Shown here in pieces: positions 24,201 to 33,900 of a DNA stretch of 64,000 nt. The stretch comes from Coriaria nepalensis (Eukaryota > Streptophyta > Magnoliopsida > Cucurbitales > Coriariaceae), in assembly GCA_027186245.1 (NCBI GenBank), contig CP114495.1:7053501-7117500 (forward strand), read 5' to 3'. Below the pieces are notes generated by a model. The model made no database searches. It saw only the letters and a list, made by a program, of their open reading frames with translations, and was not told the DNA's origin. The first letter of the stretch is position 1, and each line of letters starts with the position of its first letter. The translations under genes were made by a program, and so were the position numbers.

Positions 24201-27200
24201 GCAAGTGTTTACAACAGATATAATAATGCATGTCCTGGTGGACGAGTAAAAAATGGAAAGGGTTTTTCTTTTTCTTTTTTCCTTGAAGGAGTTGTATGTA
24301 ATTTGATATTTGTTAAAGATGACCATTCCTTGAATCATGTGTTTGGAATCTTTACTTGCTATGCAGGTTCTTCAGTACCTACAGGATGATGTTTCTGACT
24401 TTTTAAGAAATCACTTTTCTGCGGCTGAAGGAGAGAGAGAAGTTATATCCAATGACAAGGGTTGTCTGCAGGCACTGAAATCTTTCATCGAATTTATATC
24501 TAAGAGGGAGAGAGAAAATTTCCATTCTCGACGCCGTGACAATGAAAATTCTGTTACCCTGACAACCATCCATCAGGTTAAATTGGTCTCATTTATCAGT
24601 TTCTGCTTCTTTGATTTGGAGGCCTTTTTTGTGTTATTGTGGAGCTCATTCTGACCTTTGTTTGCCTTCCTTTTAACTTTTTCCTTTGATTTGCAGTCAA
24701 AAGGCTTAGAATGGGATGTCGTTTTCATAGTTAAGGTATGTAACCCGTTTTTGGGTATGCTCTCTCTAATAGTGACTGGCAATTTCTATTTCCATTTTTG
24801 GTTGATTGTGAACTCCAATTGGAGTTTGGAAGCATTTGTAACAACATTTGGCCCAAAGTTGAGTCTTAACTGCTACCCCAAACACAAGCTTATACAGTTT
24901 AATAACTTATATTGGTCAAGCTGGGTAATATTTTACTTCAAGGAGAAGATGATCGTCTTATAAGTATTAATTCGTACTGCTGGAAAAAAAAATGCTTGTT
25001 CAAAATCTAAAGTTGACATATATCATGTTGTTCAGGAAAAAAAAATGTCACCGATTTGTATGGGACACTCCTCAGTTGGTAGTCCCTACCGATTTTCAAA
25101 TGTGCCTTTTTAGCTATTGGGGTATTGTTATCCAAACCATGGTAGTTGCAGATCACCTTTCAAGGGGAGTAGAAACCATTGTTATAGTATGTCGATTGGA
25201 AGTAATTAATTCTTTTGTTATATCCATTTAAATTGTTATACTAGTCCTACTCATTTTGGGAACAAAAAGCACGCAATGAGTCAAATCTTAGGTATTTGAA
25301 CTTTTCATTTGTAAGAACCAAACTTATTGCTGTGGATCTTTTGGAAAAATATAATAAATACACATTTTTGGTTTGGCATCATTTAAGTTAATCTTTGTAC
25401 ACCAATCATAAGAAATAACTCTCTACTGTCAAGCTGTCCCTAGAAAGTAAATGATGGTTTGCACTCTATGGAGGAATGAACGTGCCAGGCAAGACCAAAA
25501 TATTAGGTGTGTTTTATGCTGGATAGGAAAGTTTAGGGAGTGGGCAATATCTGTTATAGCAGTCAAGTTTGGGGTTTTTCAATATGAGAAAAAGTTCTTG
25601 GAGTCTTTTGAGACTGAGGCAAAGGTTTTTACATGTGCACAATTGTATGTCGCTAAACTTCGATGCTAGCCCTATGGTTGGGGTTATTTTTGCTTAGATT
25701 GCACAGTACAAGAGAGATAGTTGCTCATTAAGAGCTTAGATGATTAAATGCAAAAAGTCAAAGTACAAGGGGATCCTATTCAACTCTAGAAAACAGATAT
25801 CATACATTTTATGCTTTCCTTTTCTGTAGAGGCAAACGGAACTAATCATTTCCGCTATCAACACTCTTGTCTTGATGCAGGCTAATGAATCTGAGATTCC
25901 ATTATTGCATGAATTTAATGGTATTTCAAAGGAAAATGGAACATCAATTGAGGTGAGCCCAACTGCACATGGAACGTTACCTACATGTTACTTTGGAGTG
26001 CTATAGTGCAGTGCTCAACTATCTGTTTTAATTTGTAAACTACAGGAGGAACGACGTCTACTATATGTGGCAATGACTCGTGCTCGAGAAAAGCTTTTAA
26101 TTTCATATGTCGTGATGGATTCTAATTTTCAGGTTTGTCATGCATCAAATAGTTAATCTTCTTAGCTTAGCAATTTCTTTATTTGGATATTGTTGCCGTT
26201 ACTAGATGATTCAGCCTTCAAGATTTCTCAGAGAAATTCCAGATCATCTTCGAGAGGTTCAGGTTTGTAGTCACTCGACTCACTCCTACTTTAGAATATG
26301 TGCTTTTGACTTTAAACATCTAGGAATTTTAAGTGTGAAACTGCAAACCAATTGTAGAGCATACAAAGCTGACAGTTTTCCAGATTTTCTTGAATTTGGC
26401 TTGGAATTCATGCGTGATATTTATGCAGGCTGAACTAAGTTTTCAAGATATAAAAACTAAGCATTCAAAAAGTCAAAAAGGGGATTCTCAGTCTACCATT
26501 GATCTGCAAAAGAAATTGCAGCCTTCTGAAGTAGACATGGTGCTAAATGATTCTCTTAATATTCACGTCAACGAGGACTCTAAAGAGTTTACAGAAGAGA
26601 CAATGGAAATGAGCAATGGAAACAGTTTCTTGAGAAGGTCTTCCTCAATCATAATCCTTGGGTGTTCAGTCATCTGGTTTTACTTATACTTGATTGTGAT
26701 GCGAATGCTAAACCCATGTCACTTTCTTACAGATTTGCGGTAGAGGAAAGAGCAGTTGTTTCCCACTTATTTCATCAATGGGCTAAGAAACAAGCATTTC
26801 AAGATCCTAAGAGGTTGCTTGACAAGGTGATCTTTTGTTTATGTGGAAGTTTTCATTTAGAAGTTCTGCATATTATTAAATTTTGAAAAAGCCTTATTAC
26901 GACATGCAGTTAACTCTATTAACCTTTGAATACTTTTGCTTAACTATGATTTGGATGCCTGAAATATGTTTCTTTTCTTGTATTAACAGGTTGGTTTTGT
27001 AATTGATGAAAGGCTCAGAGTCAAGAAAAACAAAAGCAAGGTTATAAAACTGTTCTCTCTTTAAAAAGCAACTGTTTACTCATTTTCTTTATATTTGACT
27101 TCCATGGATCTGTGAACTTCAGTTATCACGATGGGTAACTTCAGAATTACCAAACTATTAATTCTGAATTAGTTATGAATCTTTCTTTTGCTATTTTGCA

Positions 27201-28984
27201 TAGCCGCAAGGCTGTTCTAAGACAGTTCAAATGTGGTTAATCCCTGTATTACAATGATGTGAGGATTCTATGCTGTTCAGTGAATTCTAGTGGCAAACAT
27301 ACTTACACTTGTGTATTTTTTTATCATTGCATCCTGAACTCCACATAGTACTAACTATTTACCATGTTGGTGATCTGGTGCTTTATAAGTTCAGGAAGTG
27401 TTGTGTGCGCTGAAGTTGTCTTTAAATTGTGATGAAGCTTTTCATTATGCTGAATATGTAAGTTCCTTTGTTACAGTTTGGCATCTAAGCATGAAATATC
27501 GTTATTTCTTTTGAACTTCTTAGAATTTCATATTACTGAACAAGAAAAAGAAAAAAAAAAAAGAGTAATCTATGTCTTTTTCCTAGGTACTAAGATGGGA
27601 ACAGATTCCAGCTGATAGACGGGTTCTTATGATGCAAGAAAAACAGGTTTGTTTCTTTTAACTTATAATTATATTGATGTTACTCTTATTCGCTGAAAAC
27701 TTGGTAGGAGACTATTATTATTTTCTACAATAATATAATAGATTGTAATTTCTTTTTATTTTTTTATCGTTTCTAGTTGACTAGCTTGATTTTAGGCTCT
27801 GAACTTCCACAACTATGATCAGCTGACTTTACCCTAATCTCTTTTATTGTCCTGACTCCTCCCTAGCCATCTAACCTTGGACCTGGCTTGGAACTTTCTC
27901 TGTGTTTGCTGTCCCTGTGCTTGAGGAAAAACCTTTGATCAAAATGTTCAATTTGAGAACTGTTAAATCTAATGTTCATGTATTATGTAATTTGAAGTTC
28001 GAAAAAAATAAAGTAACGAATTAAAACAAAAAAGAACTGTGAAACAGGATGCGAAATGAAAGATAACGGTCATGTAAAATATATTAGAAACTATGTAGTT
28101 TAGTATGAAATTTCAATTCCACCAAAATATTTTTTACTATTCTGTTCTGCTATTTAGTGGTCCAAGTCGAGATGAATTTCTGATATCGGTCTCTACCATA
28201 GGCAGGCTGCCCTTGGTTTATTTATTTATTTTTTTGTGGTTCTTGATTTTCTATTCGTCAGTATTCAGATCAAAATTGACTTATTAGCGAAGTACATGAT
28301 TCATTATACTTCCTGATCTGTTTTGAAATTTAAAGACAATTATGTAGTTTTCTTCTTTCAGGAACATTTCCTTAAAAATAGGATGAAATCTGCAATGGCC
28401 TCAGCAGCACCAACACCAAAACAGGTATCTTAATTTTTGACGAAACAACTGGCACGATTAAATTTCAAAATCCTTGTGTTTTAAAATAGAAGTCGAAAGT
28501 ACGTTAAGCTTATGTTTGACTCAAGTTTTGGTAATTATACGTTGGAGCTTTGGAGCATGGCGTTAAAATTTAATTTGTTTCGAGCAATGTTTGGGGTTAT
28601 TGACTTGTTAGATGGTCAAATGCAATTCCAAACGCTTTTCCTCATTGAAAAAGCATTTGAACTTAAGTCTCACCACAACGTGTTTTTGTTCATCGGTCTA
28701 AGTACCTCTTCTGGGTTTCTCCTTTCCTTTCATTTCAAATGAAGATTTAAACGGTTAGATTCTTGCTCTGGGTTGAAACTCCGACTATAAATTGTTCTTC
28801 TGCTTTAGTTGCATGAATTCCCGACCTCTCCATTTTTGCTTTTGTAAAAGGTTAATAAATGAAAATCTTTGTTTCTCATGTTCAATGAAAACAGGTCTCT
28901 TACTTGCAAAATCTTGGGTGTACAGTTGTTCCTACGTCTCGTCTCCATGCTTCTTCTTTAATTGAGCAATACAAGTCACTCTGA
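6201..28984 (+). CDS. SRS2: SRS2-like ATP-dependent DNA helicase (UvrD/Rep, superfamily 1A)
   Basis: Spliced by hand from 29 exons: 6201-6370, 6566-7175, 7492-7533, 7758-7921, 8736-8934, 10138-10194, 10267-10372, 10458-10591, 10830-10904, 11069-11194, 11311-11439, 11558-11641, 15474-15587, 15730-15830, 16020-16086, 16478-16528, 23733-23810, 24367-24576, 24697-24735, 25881-25952, 26046-26132, 26206-26262, 26429-26637, 26733-26826, 26990-27040, 27395-27457, 27587-27646, 28362-28424, 28895-28984. Total 3402 nt, 1133 residues, open to the stop. Motifs in order: Walker A GPGSGKT (about 255-261, split by intron 2), Walker B DEFQDTS (464-470), motif III VGDDDQ (489-494), NYRST (525-529), motif [11 protein letters not shown] (837-846), motif [13 protein letters not shown] (881-891). 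These define a 3'-5' SF1A helicase; the overall match is to the plant SRS2-like protein. By analogy with yeast Srs2 it would act in the nucleus to limit recombination by unwinding DNA or removing Rad51 (inference). The long N-terminal extension before Walker A is acidic. Introns 12 and 16 carry retrotransposons, yet every motif is intact. Confidence 0.92.
13132..13314 (+). repeat. 5' LTR of element A (truncated)
   Basis: Aligns by eye to 15194 onward. It starts TCTTAAAATAAAG where the 3' copy has TGTTAAAATAAAG, so the canonical TG has mutated. It stops after the TTTTTTA run, about 25 bp short of the 3' copy, and then passes straight into pol sequence. Thus the LTR end, primer site and gag were lost in one deletion or in several. 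Confidence 0.85.
14580..14670 (+). repeat. Short tandem repeat CATATATTTGACTC at a deletion inside element A
   Basis: The phrase CATATATTTGACTC occurs three times (near 14605, 14621 and 14653), the last two separated by a short TTAGGGAAGCGGTGGTTGA spacer. It sits just where the reverse transcriptase frame ends and the connection/RNase H region is heavily deleted. The repeats probably arose during the deletion event. Confidence 0.7.
15194..15401 (+). repeat. 3' LTR of element A
   Basis: About 208 bp, starts TGTTAAAATAAAG and ends in ...TTTCACA. It is preceded by the polypurine tract TTAAGGAGAAG. Its core phrases (AATTCTAAGGATT, TATAGATTT, TTGTATCTAGTCTAT) match the solo LTR at 61710-61917 and the LTR at 62126-62350, which suggests one LTR family across the window. 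Confidence 0.85.
16748..16858 (+). repeat. 5' LTR remnant and primer-binding site of element B
   Basis: The sequence AGCAAGCTATTTGTCTCTAA.TTTGT matches the copy at about 23352-23378. It is followed directly by TGGTATCAGCAG, the usual copia site complementary to initiator tRNA-Met. Only about 95 bp of the LTR remains on this side. Confidence 0.75.
18640..18850 (+). mobile_element. Solo LTR inserted in the reverse transcriptase of element B
   Basis: A 211-bp sequence starts TGTTGGAAAT and ends ...AAGTTTTCA. It aligns by eye with the 3' LTR of element C from 22154. The flanks CATTA (18635-18639) and CATTG (18851-18855) look like a diverged 5-bp target duplication. Leaving out the LTR and one flank makes element B's reverse transcriptase readable across the join in one frame. 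That is the footprint of insertion followed by LTR-LTR recombination. Confidence 0.8.
19010..19463. repeat. Imperfect palindrome of reverse-transcriptase sequence, ~213-bp arms
   Basis: The left arm is 19010-19222 and the right arm 19250-19463, separated by a 27-bp spacer (19223-19249). By eye the arms differ at roughly 20 positions, so about 90% identity. Both arms are fragments of the same copia reverse transcriptase region. The right arm, read on the minus strand, keeps a conserved [11 protein letters not shown] phrase, whereas the left arm has a frameshift in that place. The spacer continues element B in sense ([12 protein letters not shown]). Confidence 0.9.
19464..22380 (+). mobile_element. 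Copia element C, 5'-truncated, nested in element B
   Basis: It starts in the GAG-pre/integrase zone (CEPCQLSKH near 19520, [10 protein letters not shown] near 19600, [12 protein letters not shown] near 19785). It continues with linker and reverse transcriptase ([13 protein letters not shown] near 20770, [19 protein letters not shown] near 20960, IVYVDE near 21220) and RNase H ([10 protein letters not shown] near 21540, [14 protein letters not shown] near 21970). A TTAAGGGGAAG polypurine tract precedes the 3' LTR from 22154. There is no 5' LTR, gag or protease adjacent: it abuts the palindrome at 19463. Several stops and frameshifts occur. Part of the catalytic region just after YVDD appears deleted. 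Confidence 0.82.
22154..22375 (+). repeat. 3' LTR of element C
   Basis: It begins TGTTGAAAATATGG directly after the polypurine tract TTAAGGGGAAG. It shares TTAGGAGAAAT, GATATGCAATTGTAAATTAG, TAGGGTTTCTTGTG and GAGCAAATTATTAAAGTTT with the solo LTR at 18640-18850. The right end is not exact. Element B RNase H sequence resumes at about 22390. Confidence 0.75.
23190..23385 (+). repeat. 3' LTR of element B
   Basis: It ends with the same AGCAAGCTATTTGTCTCTAA block as the 5' remnant at 16820-16843. The start is uncertain. Just upstream (about 23076-23170) the phrase TATGACTCGAGATCAACA is duplicated 65 bp apart, a local duplication near the 3' end of pol. Confidence 0.65.
23386..23732 (+). other. 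Intron segment between element B and helicase exon 17
   Basis: About 350 bases between the LTR and the exon 17 acceptor (AG at 23731-23732). There are open stretches on the + strand but no recognisable domain. They could be further transposon debris or an ordinary intron. A reading frame runs through the acceptor into the exon, but the conserved helicase sequence starts at KYLLEQ, so splicing at 23732/23733 is preferred. Confidence 0.5.
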
Positions 28985-30650
28985 CTAGCAGCACTAACAC
29001 AAGCTATGATGCATACATTTAGATGGTACAACATTCTAGTTTTATGATAAATTGTATTGTGTTTTGACCCAATAGTGGTGGTACAAGTATGCCCATGTAA
29101 TTAAGCAACGATAACTTTTCTGCATTCCATACATTTTCCACATCCCAACTTTCTAATCACTAGTCGCATCTTGCACGTAAAATGTCCGGCAGTCGCATTT
29201 TTTACATCCATACATTTTATACAATCTGTATTGTGCTGTATCAGTACGAATTACCATCTCAAGGTCTAGGTCTGGTCTATTTATTTCCTACATTAAATAA
29301 ACATAAGTTCATAGATTTATAGAATAATTAAGATTAAAATATAATAATAAATTAAAAACTTAAAATAAAACATACCAACCTTGATTATGATTGTGATTTG
29401 AGAATGTGTATGGGGAAAATGAGGAGCCAAAAAGAAAAAGAGGGGGGCGGGGTGTTATGGTGGGAGGGGAGGGAGAAATGTAGAAATAAGAAGAAATAAG
29501 AAGGGGTAGGTTAAATAGGTTATAGGGGGGATAAAAATAAATAAGGATATGTGAAGTTGAACTAAGAGAAATCATTATTATAATAGAATGGTATAACAAA
29601 ATGAAGTCTTCATTGTGATTTATAAAAGAGGGATGATTCTATAAAAAAAAACTTTCCCATTTTAAGGAAAAATAAAAATAAAATCTATAAGAAAGTCTTA
29701 AATAATAAGAAAAATATGAATACATGACTAAATCATTTAGACATTTACATGATGATGGTAGAGTGTCTCAAATTATTGATCCCTAGCCTCCTAGTTTCTA
29801 GCTCCTAAGCATGTGATGTGTGGGGCTGATAGTAGTGGCACAAGTGGCTAGTTACCATTATTGGTTTTGCAATATAGACTTTTTCGCATACCCAACATTG
29901 TGCATATGTTTGTTTCTCTTTTGGCGCTGCAGGGATTGGCCCTGTACGATTAATTGAAATATTACCAAACAATTGGTCTTGTGTTTGGTCTATCTATTTT
30001 CTACATTAAATTAAATAAAAATTTCAGCCAATTTTTTTGAATTGGGTTAAGATTAAACATGTAGCCAGCCAATTCACTTCAAACAATTGAGTATTAGGTT
30101 TTAATTCATTTCTTCTATAATTAAGATTACTGCTTTGTCTTTTTTCTTCCTTCTACACAAATAAATATTTTTTTCGTAATGATATGTTTTGAAGGTAAAT
30201 ATAAGGAAAATATAAAATCAAATGAGAAAGAGTTTGTGGTATTGGCATCGAAATAGGATAGAGGGATGAATTGAAGCTTCGGTTGAATATAATGTCACTT
30301 ATACTCAGCTGTTGGGGTTGTGTATAATTTCATCGACGTTGGTTGTAATGAATTTGGATTGTAACTGTCATACAAGTCGGGGGTAAATTGTTGTCTTCTT
30401 TGCTATATATGAAAAATAACCAAAACACGAAGGAGTTTTCTACCATTTGTATTAAGTGTTGCAAATGTGATGATCTTAGACATAATAACCAAAACATGTC
30501 ATAACCTAATATCAATACCACCCACGACCTCTCCTGATATGATTTGATATAATCTTTCTATATTGTATTATTCTAATGTAGTAACCTCTTAATGCCATCA
30601 AACTTTCATATATTTTAATCAGATATCCATTTTTCTTATACATGTTCTTA
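28985..30650. other. Intergenic, 3' flank of the helicase gene
   Basis: Contains the helicase 3' UTR near its start. It also holds the first member of a direct repeat pair (29161-29340, partner 31951-32090) and a weaker third copy of one phrase near 29970-30010. A G-rich/purine-rich tract lies at 29400-29540. No gene is recognised. Confidence 0.55.
29161..29340 (+). repeat. Direct repeat, left copy, bracketing the telomere-like block
   Basis: Shares TAGTCGCATCTTGCACGTAA (29161-29180) and, after a variable gap, TCTGGTCTATTTATTTCCTA and CATTAAATAAACATAAG with 31951-32090. The shared parts are in the same order and orientation. The gap between them is about 90 bp here and about 25 bp in the other copy. 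Confidence 0.7.
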
Positions 30651-30654
30651 TAGT

Positions 30655-31015
30655 TTTTCTTGATGGTTTGATAGGCACTTTCAAGATCCATCAAACCATC
30701 GAGACGAGAGATCAAAGACTTAGAAGTCTCTGACCTCAAAGTTTGATGGGCAATTTCAAGATCCATCGAACCATCAGGACAAGAGATTATAGACATAGAA
30801 TTCTATGACCTTAAAGTTCGATGGTCGATGGGCAATTTCAAAACCCATCGAACAATCGGGACAAGAGATCGTAGACTTAGAAGTCTTTAACCACAAAGTT
30901 TGATAATTTGATTGGTACTTTTAAGACCCATCGAACCATCAGGATGAGTGATTAGAGATATAGAATCTCTGACCTAAAGGTTCAATGGGTCTTGGAAATG
31001 CACATCGAACCTGGA
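30655..31015 (+). repeat. ~80-bp tandem minisatellite, four units, right copy
   Basis: Units begin near 30660, 30741, 30817 and 30899. Each contains CAAGATCCATC.AACCATC or a variant, then GAGAT.A.AGACTTAGAAGTCT and GACCTCAAAGTTTGATGG. Units are about 75-85 bp and moderately diverged. The reverse complement of one unit matches 5412-5484. Confidence 0.85.
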
Positions 31016-31019
31016 GGGT

Positions 31020-31945
31020 ACTATACAGCCTAAACATAACCCTAGAATATAAACATAAACCGTAACCCTAACTTTAGACTTTAGGGCATTAATTCTAGAG
31101 CCTAACCCTAAACTTAAAATATAAACATAAACCCTATATATTAACCCTAAACCTAAAATCTAAACATAAACCCTATATATTAACCATAATTCCAACCCTA
31201 GGCACTAAACATTAACCATATCTACAGACCATAGCCCTAAACCCTAAACATGAATCCTAAGGTCATAAATCTCTAACATTAACCCTAATTCACAAACCCT
31301 AACTCTAGAATCTAAATATAAACCCTAAACTTTAGACTTTAGACTTCAAACATGAACCCTAATCTATAAACCCCTAACATTAATCCTAATCCATAAACTC
31401 TAACCCTAACCCTAACCCTAACCTTAGAATCTAAATATACATCTTAGACTTTTGACTCTAAACATGAACATGAACCCTAATCTATAAACCTCTAACATTA
31501 ACCCTAACCTTAACCCTATACTCTAAACATAAACCCTAGACCCTAAACATGAACCCTAAGATCATAAACCTCTAATATTAACTCTAATCCATAAACCCTA
31601 ACCGAAACCCTATAATCCAATTATAAACACTAGAACCTAGATGCTAGACTCTAAATATGAATCCTACTTTATAAACATTTAATATTAACCCTAACCCTAA
31701 TCCTAGAATCTAAACATAAATCCTAGACCCTAAATTCTAGACTCTGAACATGAACCTTAATTCATAAACCTCTAATATTAACCCTGATCCATAAATCCTA
31801 ACCTTAACTCTAGATCTAAACATAAACCTTAGACCCTAACCCTAAACACTAAACATGAATCATAAGGATCATAAACCTCTAACATTAATCCTAACCCTAT
31901 AATCTAAACCTAAATCCTAGACTCTAGACTTTAAACATGAACTCT
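31020..31945 (+). repeat. Degenerate telomere-like (CCCTAAA) array with ~100-bp higher-order pattern
   Basis: Dozens of CCCTAA and CCTAAAC motifs are interleaved with recurring phrases: TAAACATAAACCCTA, AAACATGAACCCTAA, CATAAACCTCTAACATTAA and AATCCATAAACCCTAA. The phrases recur in the same order roughly every 95-110 bp, so this is a higher-order minisatellite derived from telomere heptamers and not a terminal telomere. Orientation is opposite to the array at 4960-5335. Confidence 0.85.
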
Positions 31946-31950
31946 ATTAG

Positions 31951-32090
31951 TAGTCACATCTTGCACGTAAAATTCATCAAAGTAAGTACAAATAATTGAT
32001 CTGGTCTAGTCTATTCATTTCCTACATTAAATAATTAAACATAAGCACATAGATTCATAGTATACACAAAATAAACATTAAAAGTAAGGA
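31951..32090 (+). repeat. Direct repeat, right copy
   Basis: Carries TAGTCACATCTTGCACGTAA, CTGGTCTAGTCTATTCATTT, CCTACATTAAATAA and AACATAAGCACATAGATTCATAG, in the same order as the copy at 29161-29340. It begins immediately after the telomere-like array ends. Confidence 0.7.
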
Positions 32091-33900
32091 GTATTACCCA
32101 ATCTAAAAGAAGTCGTGTAAAAGTCTCTTACAATAGACACTCATCTCTTTCAATAAGAAAGTACGCTTCCTCTGTCTCTCGTTGCTTCCCTACTCCTCTT
32201 TAGAAACAAATCAAGTGATTAAGTTAGATTATAATCAAAGTACAAGTGTAACAAGCTAGTTAAGAACTAAGTATCTAACATTGACCTCATTAAGTTAGAT
32301 TATTTATTTTTTATAATTAATTAGAATTTTATATATTTATTATAATTATAAAAATTGTAAGTTTAGTTTCTATTTTTTTTTTTTTTTTTTATATTTCCAA
32401 GCCCTAGAACGAGCTCTCCTCCTCCAGCGTTCCCACCCAAATAGCCTCCCGAACGAGCAGCCATTGAAGAAGCTCGCAACTCTTCATCGTCTTCCCCAAA
32501 CAACGTACCAGGTAGTTTACTTAGGTTCTCAGTTTTCACTTTTCACGGTCACAATTTTTCTGGTTTTCATGGTCTCAGTTTTCTCTATCACTCTCCTGTA
32601 CTCCCCATTTCCATTTTCTCTCTTTTGATATTTTTTTCATTTCCGGAATTTCATTAAACATATATATATATATATATATATATATCAATTGATTCAATTA
32701 ATATACTATTGTACAAAATACCCTTTTCTGTGAGGTGAAAATAATTGAGAGGGAAAGGTGTACATGTAAATCTAGCGTAGGAGTGATTGATTTTATGTAG
32801 TTCAGTTTGAATACTGTAGAGAAGTTACTGTTATTGCGATTAGAACGATATATATATATTTTTTTTGTGCCTAGTTTTCTTCTTGAAAGAAAGAAAACAT
32901 AATTATTTTCTGAGTGAATGAAACTTCAGTTTCTGTGGAGAAGGTTTTGACGATTATTTATCAGCCACAATCTCTTTTCCGTATTCGTCCTGTTAGCCGT
33001 TGTTGTACTTTATGTTGCTTTTAGTCACGATGCGAGACATCTAGAAAGTGGTTCAGGTGATACCACCGTAAGACTGTGGGGCCTTAATACCCAGACACCA
33101 TTGTTCACATCCGCAGGTTGGATATCTATCATGTTGTGTAGATCTTAATGTCATCAACTGTTAAGCTGGGTTTATTACATTAAACAAACAGCGGCTCTCT
33201 AATCATAGACAACTTTAGAAATTTTCTAATGTACATATGAAGATTGCTTTCGTTTATTAAAGCTGAATCAGCATAAACGAAATATGCTAACTCCTATGAT
33301 CATTTCATCAATTGAGTTGTCAACTAAATATGAAAACAATGAACAACTGAATGAGAGATGGGTTATAAAAGCTGTGGATGATTTATGGACTGAACGGAAA
33401 ACTTTAGCAAGTATCATCTAGCTTTAAGAATACAGAGTCAAGATCATTTTCGAGTTCTGGAAACCTGGTAGCTCCTCCAGAGAAAAAGAGCATAAAATTT
33501 GTGGTTCATATGAGACATCCTCTAATTTCTTTTCTTTTTCTTTCCGGCCGTAAACAAAAGTCTCCGGACAACTATCCAACTATCCAACCTCGACTCTTTT
33601 TAGGTTGTACATATTTAATTTAGTTTGAATTCATGAAACTTCAATTCTGATCTAATTTTAAATCCAAAACTTTCCACCGAATTCTCTCTTATCTTGTTAA
33701 AATTCAACGGTTTCAAATGTTTTTTTATTACAAATGTGAATTGAGTTTATTATTACAAAATTCAATGCTTCTGGTTGAAAGAAAAAGAACAAACGAATTG
33801 ATATAAACCTAAAAACAAAAGCAAAAAATTACAAAACCAAATTCACGCCATAAATTTCCATGACCTCTTGGAAAAATCAAAAGGGCATGCCTCTCTAGAA
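32091..33900. other. Intergenic with an exon-like C-rich leader; no gene called
   Basis: At about 32398-32515 the composition changes to GC-richer, pyrimidine-rich sequence that looks like a plant 5' leader on the + strand, ending in CCAG/GTAGTT, which could be a splice donor. Another balanced stretch lies at 33000-33200. No open frame of meaningful length follows, so this may be an orphan promoter plus first exon, a non-coding transcript or a decayed gene. A (TA)n microsatellite is at 32661-32694. Confidence 0.35.

Noticed and set aside
30655..31015. CRISPR-like array
   Set aside because: Units are contiguous and diverged without unique spacers, and the DNA is eukaryotic; it is a minisatellite.
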